Origin: Bacteroidales bacterium
GTDB taxonomy: Bacteria > Bacteroidota > Bacteroidia > Bacteroidales > UBA932
NCBI GenBank assembly: GCA_020026275.1
Contig: JAHHQQ010000009.1
Coordinates: forward strand, 1-64,000
Reading direction: 5' to 3'
DNA length: 64,000 bases
Shown: positions 53,834 to 61,441 of the stretch, piece by piece
How positions within the stretch are numbered: position 1 is the stretch's first letter
How the letters are laid out: each line of letters begins with the position of its first letter
Notes under the pieces: generated by a model
The model's database searches: none
Seen by the model: the letters and a program-made list of their open reading frames with translations, nothing else
Told to the model about the DNA's origin: nothing
Translations under genes and position numbers: made by a program

Positions 53834-54060
53834 GATGGCTATTTCAGAGACTTTCTTCGGCTTGAGCAGAGTGGAATCTCGAGATTTCCTTGTGGACAGA
53901 CAGTGCAAGTGGCGAGGAAAATGACAATCATATTCTTTTTGTATAATTAGTTGTATAAATTGACAGACAGCCATAATTATGGAACAGTTGTTGTTAGAAC
54001 GAGGCGTGGTTGATGTCGTAGTTTTTTGTAGATGGAGGTATCAAAATAAATTTTGCAGTC

Positions 54061-54903
54061 ATGGAGATTTCAAAACAATATATTGCTGATTTTTATCAGA
54101 ACGATGATAATTTGTTTTTGGTTTGGGGACAGGACGATGTCGTTACCATATGGGATTCCTATGAGCAGATGGATCAGGTTTTTCTGATTTTCACTATACA
54201 AGGAGAACTTGAATATCAGACATCTCTCTACAAAAGGGAAGTGCCAGTTGCTTCATTGATGGTTCTGACAAATAATAGTACTGCACGTTTTACCAAGATC
54301 AGTCCTGATTTCAAGTGTATTGGTTTTTGCTTTTCAAGAGAATTTTGGACCGATACGCTGATTCATTCCCATCCTTATACAACTCTTTCCCTAGTCCATC
54401 CGGCATTGGTGTTGAAAGAGTTGCAGATGAAGGATATTTTGAATTTTATCAATTTCATCAAGATGGCCAAGAATACAGGAATAAAGGACAAGGAACCTTT
54501 GATGAAATATTTGGTGTTGGGTATGTTTTCCGAAATTGGCAAGATGTACGAGGAATGGTCAGAGAATTTTCCGAAACGTTCCACTCAGAATCTCATGAGA
54601 GAATTTGCCAGACTCTTGTATTCCAACTATAAGACTCATCGCGATGTTGATTTTTATGTCAATGCGCTATCAGTAAGCAAACGTCATTTTTCTGCTTTGG
54701 TCAAGAGTGTGACTGGTATGACTGCATTCAAGTGTATTCAGATGTATGTTATCCTCAAGGCTTCTTCTATGTTGAGGAATACGACCATGAGCATCAAGGA
54801 AATTGCATTCGAACTGAATTTTGATGACACTTCTCATTTCTGTAAATATTTTAGAAAAAATATGAAGATGTCTCCGGAATCTTATCGTCGGCAAGGATTA
54901 TAA
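54061..54903 (+). CDS. AraC-family transcriptional regulator
   Basis: 280 residues: an N-terminal cupin-like sensing part (about 1-150) and a C-terminal pair of helix-turn-helix motifs (about 180-280: VDFYVNALSVSKRHFSALVKS, then MSIKEIAFELNFDDTSHFCKYFRK). It is the only regulator in this sugar region and lies between susD and the GH89 operon, so it is the likely activator of both. TAAATTTTGC six bases before the ATG resembles a promoter box with one extra T. Confidence 0.9.
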   Translation: MEISKQYIADFYQNDDNLFLVWGQDDVVTIWDSYEQMDQVFLIFTIQGELEYQTSLYKREVPVASLMVLTNNSTARFTKISPDFKCIGFCFSREFWTDTLIHSHPYTTLSLVHPALVLKELQMKDILNFINFIKMAKNTGIKDKEPLMKYLVLGMFSEIGKMYEEWSENFPKRSTQNLMREFARLLYSNYKTHRDVDFYVNALSVSKRHFSALVKSVTGMTAFKCIQMYVILKASSMLRNTTMSIKEIAFELNFDDTSHFCKYFRKNMKMSPESYRRQGL

Positions 54904-54982
54904 GTAGCTTCGAGACGACATGGATAAGATATGTTGAAGAATACAGCGTTTGCTGAACAAAAAGTTGGACGGTTAATATTGA

Positions 54983-55312
54983 TTAGGAGGCCTTCTCAGA
55001 TTGGAACAAAGCTCGGTATTGTACCGGGCTTTTTCCATTCAGCCTCAGTCTGATTCTATCGTGATTGAAGTACTTGATGTATTTCACCAGTTTTTTTGCG
55101 AACTGTCCTGCACTGTCCCACTCCTGCAGAGACAGCAATTCATTTTTCATCAGTCCGAAGAAGTTCTCCATCGTCGAGTTGTCAAGACAGTTTCCCTTCC
55201 CGGACATACTTTGTATAATGCCCCTTTCCTTCAGCATTTGCTGATAGCTCATGTGCTGGCAGGGCCAGAAGGATGTCAAGGTCTTCCGCCTTAGCTCTTG
55301 GACGGCTTCCAC
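54983..55312 (-). pseudogene. Truncated IS3-family transposase (OrfB C-terminus)
   Basis: About 85 genuine transposase codons remain: the DDE-glutamate helix region KGNCLDNSTMENFFGLMKNE and the KYIKYFNHDRIRLRLNGKSPVQYR ending. The first about 25 codons (EAVQELRRKTLTSFWPCQ) come from the OrfA-OrfB junction side of an internal deletion. It lacks the DDE aspartates and is therefore non-functional. Confidence 0.75.
55011..55034 (+). terminator. Terminator hairpin inside the second IS3 relic
   Basis: GCTCGGTA (55011-55018) pairs with TACCGGGC (55022-55029) and is followed by five T. It is identical in stem and loop to the hairpin at 48658 and lies about 108 bases after the araC stop. Confidence 0.7.
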
Positions 55313-55540
55313 CCAATCTCGCGTAGTCGGGCTTCTCCTCAGCTCCGACTAAGGCTTTCACTTTTTCCAACAGGTCATTCGAGAACCGGCTGTTTGATGT
55401 CAGGAGGTGGGCCGTCAATTTTTTTCTTGCACAGAAAAGATTGGCAAGATGTTATACGGTATGTTCAAATGGAGGTCAAGGCATTCGAGATGTCATGTGA
55501 CGGAATAGTTATTAAAATAATTTGACAATCGGTGATTTGT

Positions 55541-55572
55541 TTTGAAAAAATCAATGTAAATAAATAACTTTG
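55541..55572 (+). promoter_or_regulatory. Promoter of the GH89/GH20 operon
   Basis: TTTG (55541-55544), 20-base spacer, TAACTTTG (55565-55572): a full consensus match. The GH89 start is 43 bases further on. The region from 55426 to 55540 holds nothing else I can support. Confidence 0.7.
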
Positions 55573-55615
55573 GGGAAAGTTAGAATTCACCTATTACAAT
55601 ACAAAATGAAGTGCT

Positions 55616-57808
55616 ATGCGTAAAGTTTTCTATTGCATGATCATGTCATTCCTGATGATAGGATGTGATGTTGTTCCTGATCAATCCCCGGCAGTGATGA
55701 AGGAAATGTGCGGAAGATTGTTTCCTGAACAGGCAGATTGTTTCCGTTTCGAATTGTTGGAAGAGGCTGGAGAAGGAGATGTTTTTTCCGTAGAATCATA
55801 CAAGAGGAAAATTCTCATTAAAGGCAACTCCATTAATTCTATGGCAGTGGGATTGAACTGGTATCTCAAAAATTATTGTCATACTCGTGTGTCCTGGTAT
55901 GCTTCAGATGCCGTTCAGATGCCGGATGAACTTCCACAACTTTCCCAAAAAAAGATTGTTCACTCCAATTGTGACTATCGTTTTTTTCTTAATTATTGTA
56001 CTTATGGTTATTCTATGCCATATTGGAAATGGAATGATTGGGAAAGGCTGATTGACTGGATGGCATTGAATGGTGTCAATATGCCATTGGCTCTGACTGG
56101 TCAGGAATCCATCTGGTACAAAGTCTGGACTTCTTTGGGGCTGTCAGATGAACAGGTCCGTCACTATTTTACCGGTCCTGCTCAGCTGCCATGGCATAGG
56201 ATGTCAAATGTTGATTATTGGCAAAGTCCGTTACCTCAGTCTTGGCTGGATTGTCAAGAAGCTTTGCAAAAGCAGATTCTGGAAAGGGAAAGAGCTTTTG
56301 GCATGACTCCAATACTGCCTGCTTTCGCTGGTCATGTCCCTGGGGAATTGAAAGAAATCTATCCTGAAGCCAAGATTTCCACCACCAGTCAATGGGGGGG
56401 ATTTGACAGTCAGTATAAGAGTCATTTCATTAATCCGTCTGACTCGCTCTATCGGGTAATCCAGAAACTTTATATCGAAGAACAGACTCGCCTATATGGG
56501 ACAGATCATATCTATGGGATGGATCCATTCAATGAAATAGATGCCCCGGAATGGAATGAAGAATTTTTGTCAGGTATATCCAAAAACATTTACGAATCTA
56601 TCTGTTCTGTTGATCCTGATGCCAAATGGCTTCAGATGACCTGGATGTTCTATCATTCCAAGGAAAAATGGACCCCTTCTCGTATCAAGGCTTTCTTGGA
56701 ATCAGTTCCTCAGGACAAACTGATTCTTCTGGACTACTATTGTGATTTCATAGAATTATGGAAAGAGACCGATGCTTACCATGGGCAACCATATATGTGG
56801 TGTTACCTTGGTAATTTCGGTGGAAATACTTTTTTGGCAGGAGATCTTGATGATGTGGATGCCAAATTGGACAATCTCTTCCAGAATGGAGGGGACAATC
56901 TGTATGGAGTTGGTGCTACTTTGGAAGCCCTCGATGTCAATCCTCTTATGTATGAATATGTGTTTGAACGTGCTTGGAACGAAGAGAAGAGTCCTGCAGA
57001 ATGGGTGGCCAATTGGGCAGATTGCCGGGGAGGAAAGCAGGATGAACATATCCGGACTGCCTGGAAAGGTCTGTATGAACAGGTTTACCAGCATGTGGCA
57101 TTGTGCGGCCAGGCGGTTCTGATCAATGCCAGACCACAACTGGAAGGCGTACAGGGCTGGAATACGTATCCGGAATATCATTATGACAACCGGGTACTTT
57201 GGAAAATATGGACCGATCTGTTGAAGGCTCAAGAAGTGGACAATGGCCTTTACCGCTTTGATGTCATCAATGTCGGCAGACAGGTACTGGGCAATCTGTT
57301 CTCTGATTTCCGTTCCGCATTCGCGAAATGCTATTATGCCAAAGATTTTGTTGGTGCTGAAAAATGGGCTGCCAGAATGGATGGACTGATTCTTGATTGC
57401 GACAGGCTTTTGGCCACTTCCATTGAACTGAATCTGGGAAAATGGATCCGGGATGCCCGGGCTTTCGGCCAGACTGAAAAAGAAAAAAGATATTACGAAG
57501 AAAATGCGAGGGGAATCGTCACGGTCTGGGGACAAAAGGGAACCCAACTCAATGATTATGCCAATCGGGGATGGGCTGGTTTGACTGGCAGTTTCTATTA
57601 TGGACGCTGGCATCAGTTTACTCAGGCAGTACTGGCCTGTATGAAAGACGGCAAGCCATTTGTTCAGGAAGAGTGGGAGAAAGGAATCATTGAATGGGAA
57701 TATCAGTGGACTTTGAAGCAGGATGCTTTTCCGATCAATTCAGGAGAAGATCCATTGAAGGTAGCCAAAGAGTTGGAAGAAAAATATTCGTTGGATTTTG
57801 AAAGTTAG
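55616..57808 (+). CDS. GH89 alpha-N-acetylglucosaminidase lipoprotein
   Basis: Removes terminal alpha-linked GlcNAc, as found on gastric mucin O-glycans and heparan fragments. 730 residues: signal and lipobox (FLMIGC), an N-terminal alpha/beta domain (about 20-110), the NAGLU barrel (about 115-455) and an all-helical C-terminal domain (about 460-725). Motifs include MALNGVNMPLALTGQE, GMDPFNE with E307, and GATLEALDVNP with E437; these match the two catalytic glutamates of human NAGLU and clostridial GH89. A G7 run (56394-56400) lies in frame. It leads an operon with GH20, 49 bases downstream. Confidence 0.93.
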   Translation: MRKVFYCMIMSFLMIGCDVVPDQSPAVMKEMCGRLFPEQADCFRFELLEEAGEGDVFSVESYKRKILIKGNSINSMAVGLNWYLKNYCHTRVSWYASDAVQMPDELPQLSQKKIVHSNCDYRFFLNYCTYGYSMPYWKWNDWERLIDWMALNGVNMPLALTGQESIWYKVWTSLGLSDEQVRHYFTGPAQLPWHRMSNVDYWQSPLPQSWLDCQEALQKQILERERAFGMTPILPAFAGHVPGELKEIYPEAKISTTSQWGGFDSQYKSHFINPSDSLYRVIQKLYIEEQTRLYGTDHIYGMDPFNEIDAPEWNEEFLSGISKNIYESICSVDPDAKWLQMTWMFYHSKEKWTPSRIKAFLESVPQDKLILLDYYCDFIELWKETDAYHGQPYMWCYLGNFGGNTFLAGDLDDVDAKLDNLFQNGGDNLYGVGATLEALDVNPLMYEYVFERAWNEEKSPAEWVANWADCRGGKQDEHIRTAWKGLYEQVYQHVALCGQAVLINARPQLEGVQGWNTYPEYHYDNRVLWKIWTDLLKAQEVDNGLYRFDVINVGRQVLGNLFSDFRSAFAKCYYAKDFVGAEKWAARMDGLILDCDRLLATSIELNLGKWIRDARAFGQTEKEKRYYEENARGIVTVWGQKGTQLNDYANRGWAGLTGSFYYGRWHQFTQAVLACMKDGKPFVQEEWEKGIIEWEYQWTLKQDAFPINSGEDPLKVAKELEEKYSLDFES

Positions 57809-57857
57809 TAATCAGAGCGGTATATTGTACGAAAATCTTGACAAATTAATTTAATAT

Positions 57858-60161
57858 ATGAAGAAAATAATTTATAGCATTTTCATTTTTGCTGCAACAG
57901 TGGTTGCATGTACAGCTCCACAGAAGACAGCAGATTATGAAGTCATTCCTTTGCCGGTTTCTGTCCAACGTGCCGGAGACACTTTTTTCGTTCTGGAAGA
58001 TGGTGCTGTCATTTCCTATCCGGAAGAAAATGAGAAGATGGCGAAAAATGCACAGTTTCTGGTCAGCTATGCAAAGGAATCGGCCGGACTGGATTTGAAG
58101 GCTGGAGGCCCTTCAGGTCAGATTACATTGGAACTCGGTCTGGACAGCTCCAACAAGGAGGCATATGAACTGACTGTCTCGGACAAGGGAGTAGTCATTC
58201 GTGGAGCTAGTGAGGCAGGTGTTTTCTATGGTATCCAGACTCTTCGTAAATCTCTTCCTTTGATGGATAGAGGAACAGTGTTTCTTCCGGCAGTGAAGAT
58301 TTCAGATGAACCTCGGTTCAGATACAGAGGTATGATGTTGGATGTATCCCGTCACTTTTTCTCTGTAGAGGAAGTCAAGACCTATATCGACATGCTCGCC
58401 CTCCACAATATCAACCGTCTCCATTGGCATCTGACCGATGACCAAGGCTGGAGAATTGAGATCAAGAGATATCCGAAATTGACAGAAATCGGTTCAAAAC
58501 GTGCCCAGACTGTCATCGGACGCAATTCTGGTGAATACGACGGCATTCCTTACGGCGGTTTCTATACTCAGGAACAGATTCGTGAGGTGGTGGCTTATGC
58601 GGCAGAACGCTATGTCACGATAGTTCCAGAAGTTGATATGCCAGGCCATATGCAAGCTGTATTGGCATGTTATCCTGAATTGGGATGCACTGGCGGTCCT
58701 TACAAGGTAAGGGAAAAATGGGGTATTTCTTCAGATGTTCTTTGCGCAGGCAATGACAAGACCCTTCAGTTTGTAAAGGATGTTCTTGAAGAGGTGGTCG
58801 GTCTTTTTCCTTCTGAGTATGTACATATTGGTGGTGATGAATGCTTGAAAGACGAATGGATGAGATGCCCGAAATGCCAGAATCGTATCAGGCAGTTGGG
58901 ATTGGCCAATGATGCACAACATACTAAGGAACAGAAACTTCAAAGTTGGTTTGTAGCAGACATTGAACACTTTCTTGAAGAACATGGCAGACGTCTGATT
59001 GGTTGGGATGAGATTTTGGAAGGCGATCTGGTCGCTCCCAATGCGACTGTCATGGCATGGAGAGACCTCAGATATGGCATGACTGCTGCCAGACTTCATC
59101 ATGATGCCATCATGACCCCTTCTTCACACGTCTATTTCGACCATTATCAGGATCTGGACCAGAATGAGCCATTGGCAATCGGCGGCTATTCATCTGTAGG
59201 ACGTGTCTACAATTATGAACCGATTCCATCTGACCTGGAACCAGAACTTCGCCATCATATTTTGGGCGTTCAAGCCAATCTCTGGACAGAATACATTCCG
59301 ACTTTCAGCCATGCCCAGTATATGGTGCTTCCTCGAATGGATGCGCTTTGCGAGGTACAGTGGACTCCTGCAGGAACTAAGGATTATGGGGCATTCTGCA
59401 ATCGTCTCAACAAGATGCTTCATTTCTATGACAAATTGGGCTGGAACTATGCGAAACATATCTACAAGGTTTCAGCGGATTTTGCTCTAGACCAAGAGAT
59501 GGAAGGAATCAAGGTTTCTCTTAATACTGTCAAGGGAGGAGAAATCTACTATACATTGGATGGAAGTGAACCGACAATCAAATCTCTCCGATATACTGCA
59601 CCATTTGTGGTTCAGGACAAGGTTGTCGTCAAGGCGATGGCTGTTCATGATGGCATACCGCAAACAGTCATGTCCGAGAACTTGTCTTACGACAATAAGA
59701 TTTCTGGAATTGAACTGCTTCAGGAACCGCATCGAAGTTATCGTTTCAACGGTGCGTCTACATTGGTAGACGGTCTGACTGGTATGCAGAATTATCGCAC
59801 TGGCCGTTGGCTTGGTTTCTGTGGCAAAGATTTGGAGGCAATCATCAAACTGAAATCCGAGACGGAGATTTCTAAAGTTGGCTTCAACACTTGTGTAGCT
59901 ACCAGTGATTGGGTGTTCGATGTCAGACAAGCGATCATCGAAGTTTCTGAGGACGGAATCCATTTCAAGAAAGTGGCAGAAGAGTCTTATCCGGCCATGA
60001 CGTCCAATGATGCCTATGTGAAGCATTATGATCTTTTGTTTGAGACTGTGAAAGCGCAGTACGTGAAAGTGACACTTGTATCAGAACATTCCATTCCTGC
60101 TTTTCATGGAGGGAAAGACCATCCAGGGTTCATTTTTGTAGATGAGATTTCCATTGACTAG
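57858..60161 (+). CDS. GH20 beta-N-acetylhexosaminidase lipoprotein
   Basis: Cleaves terminal beta-GlcNAc or beta-GalNAc using substrate-assisted catalysis. 767 residues: lipobox VVACTAP, an N-terminal GH20b domain (about 28-145), the barrel (about 150-500) with LHWHLTDDQGWRIEIK and the catalytic pair D327-E328 in HIGGDE, and the W-rich IQANLW-like QANLWTEYIPT. Then comes a chitobiase-type C-terminal domain (about 535-600) and an F5/8 type C (CBM32-like) domain (about 625-765). Likely exported to the periplasm or surface. Follows GH89 and ends at a terminator. Confidence 0.95.
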   Translation: MKKIIYSIFIFAATVVACTAPQKTADYEVIPLPVSVQRAGDTFFVLEDGAVISYPEENEKMAKNAQFLVSYAKESAGLDLKAGGPSGQITLELGLDSSNKEAYELTVSDKGVVIRGASEAGVFYGIQTLRKSLPLMDRGTVFLPAVKISDEPRFRYRGMMLDVSRHFFSVEEVKTYIDMLALHNINRLHWHLTDDQGWRIEIKRYPKLTEIGSKRAQTVIGRNSGEYDGIPYGGFYTQEQIREVVAYAAERYVTIVPEVDMPGHMQAVLACYPELGCTGGPYKVREKWGISSDVLCAGNDKTLQFVKDVLEEVVGLFPSEYVHIGGDECLKDEWMRCPKCQNRIRQLGLANDAQHTKEQKLQSWFVADIEHFLEEHGRRLIGWDEILEGDLVAPNATVMAWRDLRYGMTAARLHHDAIMTPSSHVYFDHYQDLDQNEPLAIGGYSSVGRVYNYEPIPSDLEPELRHHILGVQANLWTEYIPTFSHAQYMVLPRMDALCEVQWTPAGTKDYGAFCNRLNKMLHFYDKLGWNYAKHIYKVSADFALDQEMEGIKVSLNTVKGGEIYYTLDGSEPTIKSLRYTAPFVVQDKVVVKAMAVHDGIPQTVMSENLSYDNKISGIELLQEPHRSYRFNGASTLVDGLTGMQNYRTGRWLGFCGKDLEAIIKLKSETEISKVGFNTCVATSDWVFDVRQAIIEVSEDGIHFKKVAEESYPAMTSNDAYVKHYDLLFETVKAQYVKVTLVSEHSIPAFHGGKDHPGFIFVDEISID

Positions 60162-60186
60162 ATTTTTCAGAATCGGATATTTCCTA

Positions 60187-60219
60187 AAAGGTTGCGCCAG
60201 ATATGGTGTAACCTTTTTT
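60187..60219 (+). terminator. Intrinsic terminator after the first GH20
   Basis: AAAGGTTGCGCC (60187-60198) pairs with GGTGTAACCTTT (60205-60216, two G-T pairs), followed by TTT. Confidence 0.8.
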
Positions 60220-60225
60220 ATTTTC

Positions 60226-60233
60226 TATTTTTG
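60226..60233 (+). promoter_or_regulatory. TATTTTTG promoter box for the PAP2 gene
   Basis: An exact TAnnTTTG match placed just after the terminator and 21 bases before the ATG at 60255. The -33 element is unclear. Confidence 0.5.
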
Positions 60234-60254
60234 TGGGGAACAACTTTTTTCATA

Positions 60255-61367
60255 ATGAAAAGCAAATTTATTCTGAACTTGATGGGGATGCTGGCACTGC
60301 TATGTCTGTGTCGTGGCAATGCTCAAGCCCAGTATGTTTCTTGTCCGCCATTTCCCTATGGGCATGCCCATCTGTTTGAGCCCAATATAGATATGGATAT
60401 CTTCCAGATTCGAGCTAACCAGTTTCCTGATTTCCGTTTCCGTGCAGATGACTATATACAATATTCACCTTTCCTGTTCATGTTGGGGTTGAAATCTTTT
60501 GGATATGACGGAATGAGTTCTTGGGGCAGGATGGCGACAGCCGATGCCTTATCTCTTGCTTTTATGGCGGTGGGCGTGAACGGCTTGAAATATACGTTCA
60601 GAAGAACTCGTCCCGATGGTTCTGCCCGCAATTCCTTCCCCTCCGGCCATACTGCCACTGTTTTTACTTTTGCCACACTTCTTCATCTTGAATATGGTTG
60701 GAAAAGTCCTTGGTTCAGTATAGGGGCTTACAGTGTGGCGGCTTCTGTCGGAATAATGCGTATGCTCAACAACCGACATTGGCTGTCAGATGTTCTTGGT
60801 GGAGCACTGATCGGTATTGGCGCTGCTCATCTGGGATATTATGTGACAGATCGGATTTTTGGAAAAAAGTTCATCCAGTCAGGCTATGCCCATCCTGAAT
60901 TTTTTTATGAGGAGTCCCGGAAACATTACGATGTGGATCTTTTGTTCTATAGGCGTTTTGTTCTGGGCCGGAATTCGCTGAAAGCGGAAGGCCGTCTGCC
61001 GGAGAGAGGTAGCGGTATGGCTTTGGATGTGGGGATTCCGGTCATACCATCTGCCGGAGTTCGAATCCGTGGTGGAATCGGCTCCCTGAATAATCATAAT
61101 GTCTGCAATATACTGGCTGGAGGTCTCTGGAATGGTCAAATCAACGACCGTTTTCAATACGGAGCATATCTGCTTGCCGGTTATGCTTATCTTGTTTCTG
61201 GTCAGATTTCCAATTTTGATGTGGCGGCAGGTTCTTCTCTTGCTTTGAGACTTTCCGGCAATTTTCAGCTGAAGGCATTTGTTGAATATGAAAATATAAC
61301 TGATTTCAGTACTGGACCTTCCCTCAACTCCATCAATTTGGGGTTCTGCGCCGGTTTTTATTGGTAA
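60255..61367 (+). CDS. PAP2-superfamily phosphatase with C-terminal beta-barrel region
   Basis: 370 residues from ATG 60255, which starts a clear signal (MKSKFILNLMGML...AQAQ); an earlier TTG in frame lies inside the terminator. The PAP2 domain (about 60-215) has all three motifs: KYTFRRTRP, FPSGHTA, and RMLNNRHWLSD. The last 140 residues are strand-rich (GGIGSLNNHNVCNIL, FQLKAFVEYENIT) and end in W, suggesting an outer-membrane barrel. In Bacteroidota such proteins dephosphorylate lipid phosphates or undecaprenyl pyrophosphate. The next GH20 begins soon after. The direct role in glycan use is unclear. Confidence 0.82.
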   Translation: MKSKFILNLMGMLALLCLCRGNAQAQYVSCPPFPYGHAHLFEPNIDMDIFQIRANQFPDFRFRADDYIQYSPFLFMLGLKSFGYDGMSSWGRMATADALSLAFMAVGVNGLKYTFRRTRPDGSARNSFPSGHTATVFTFATLLHLEYGWKSPWFSIGAYSVAASVGIMRMLNNRHWLSDVLGGALIGIGAAHLGYYVTDRIFGKKFIQSGYAHPEFFYEESRKHYDVDLLFYRRFVLGRNSLKAEGRLPERGSGMALDVGIPVIPSAGVRIRGGIGSLNNHNVCNILAGGLWNGQINDRFQYGAYLLAGYAYLVSGQISNFDVAAGSSLALRLSGNFQLKAFVEYENITDFSTGPSLNSINLGFCAGFYW

Positions 61368-61441
61368 TAAGGAGAAAAATCGGCAGATTATGCCTATATT
61401 TATTCTATATGAATAGTCATCAAACGAAAAAGTATAGTGTC

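Larger units (their letters stand above)
54957..55425 (-). mobile_element. Degenerate IS3-family insertion sequence with internal deletion
   Basis: The minus strand carries the C-terminal end of an IS3 (IS150-like) OrfB transposase (MSYQQMLKERGIIQSMS, CLDNSTMENFFGLMKNE, NGKSPVQYRAL). Upstream of it is a fragment in another frame that looks like the end of OrfA (RFSNDLLEKVKALVGAEEKP) and the AVQELR linker. The catalytic first two aspartates of DDE and most of OrfB are missing, so it cannot transpose. One end keeps GTTGGACGGT next to an A-run. The remnant separates araC from the GH89 operon. Confidence 0.8.

Noticed and set aside
48608..55425. Intact composite transposon
   Set aside because: Neither IS3 copy is complete, the left is only a 108-base tail, and no target-site duplication could be recognised.
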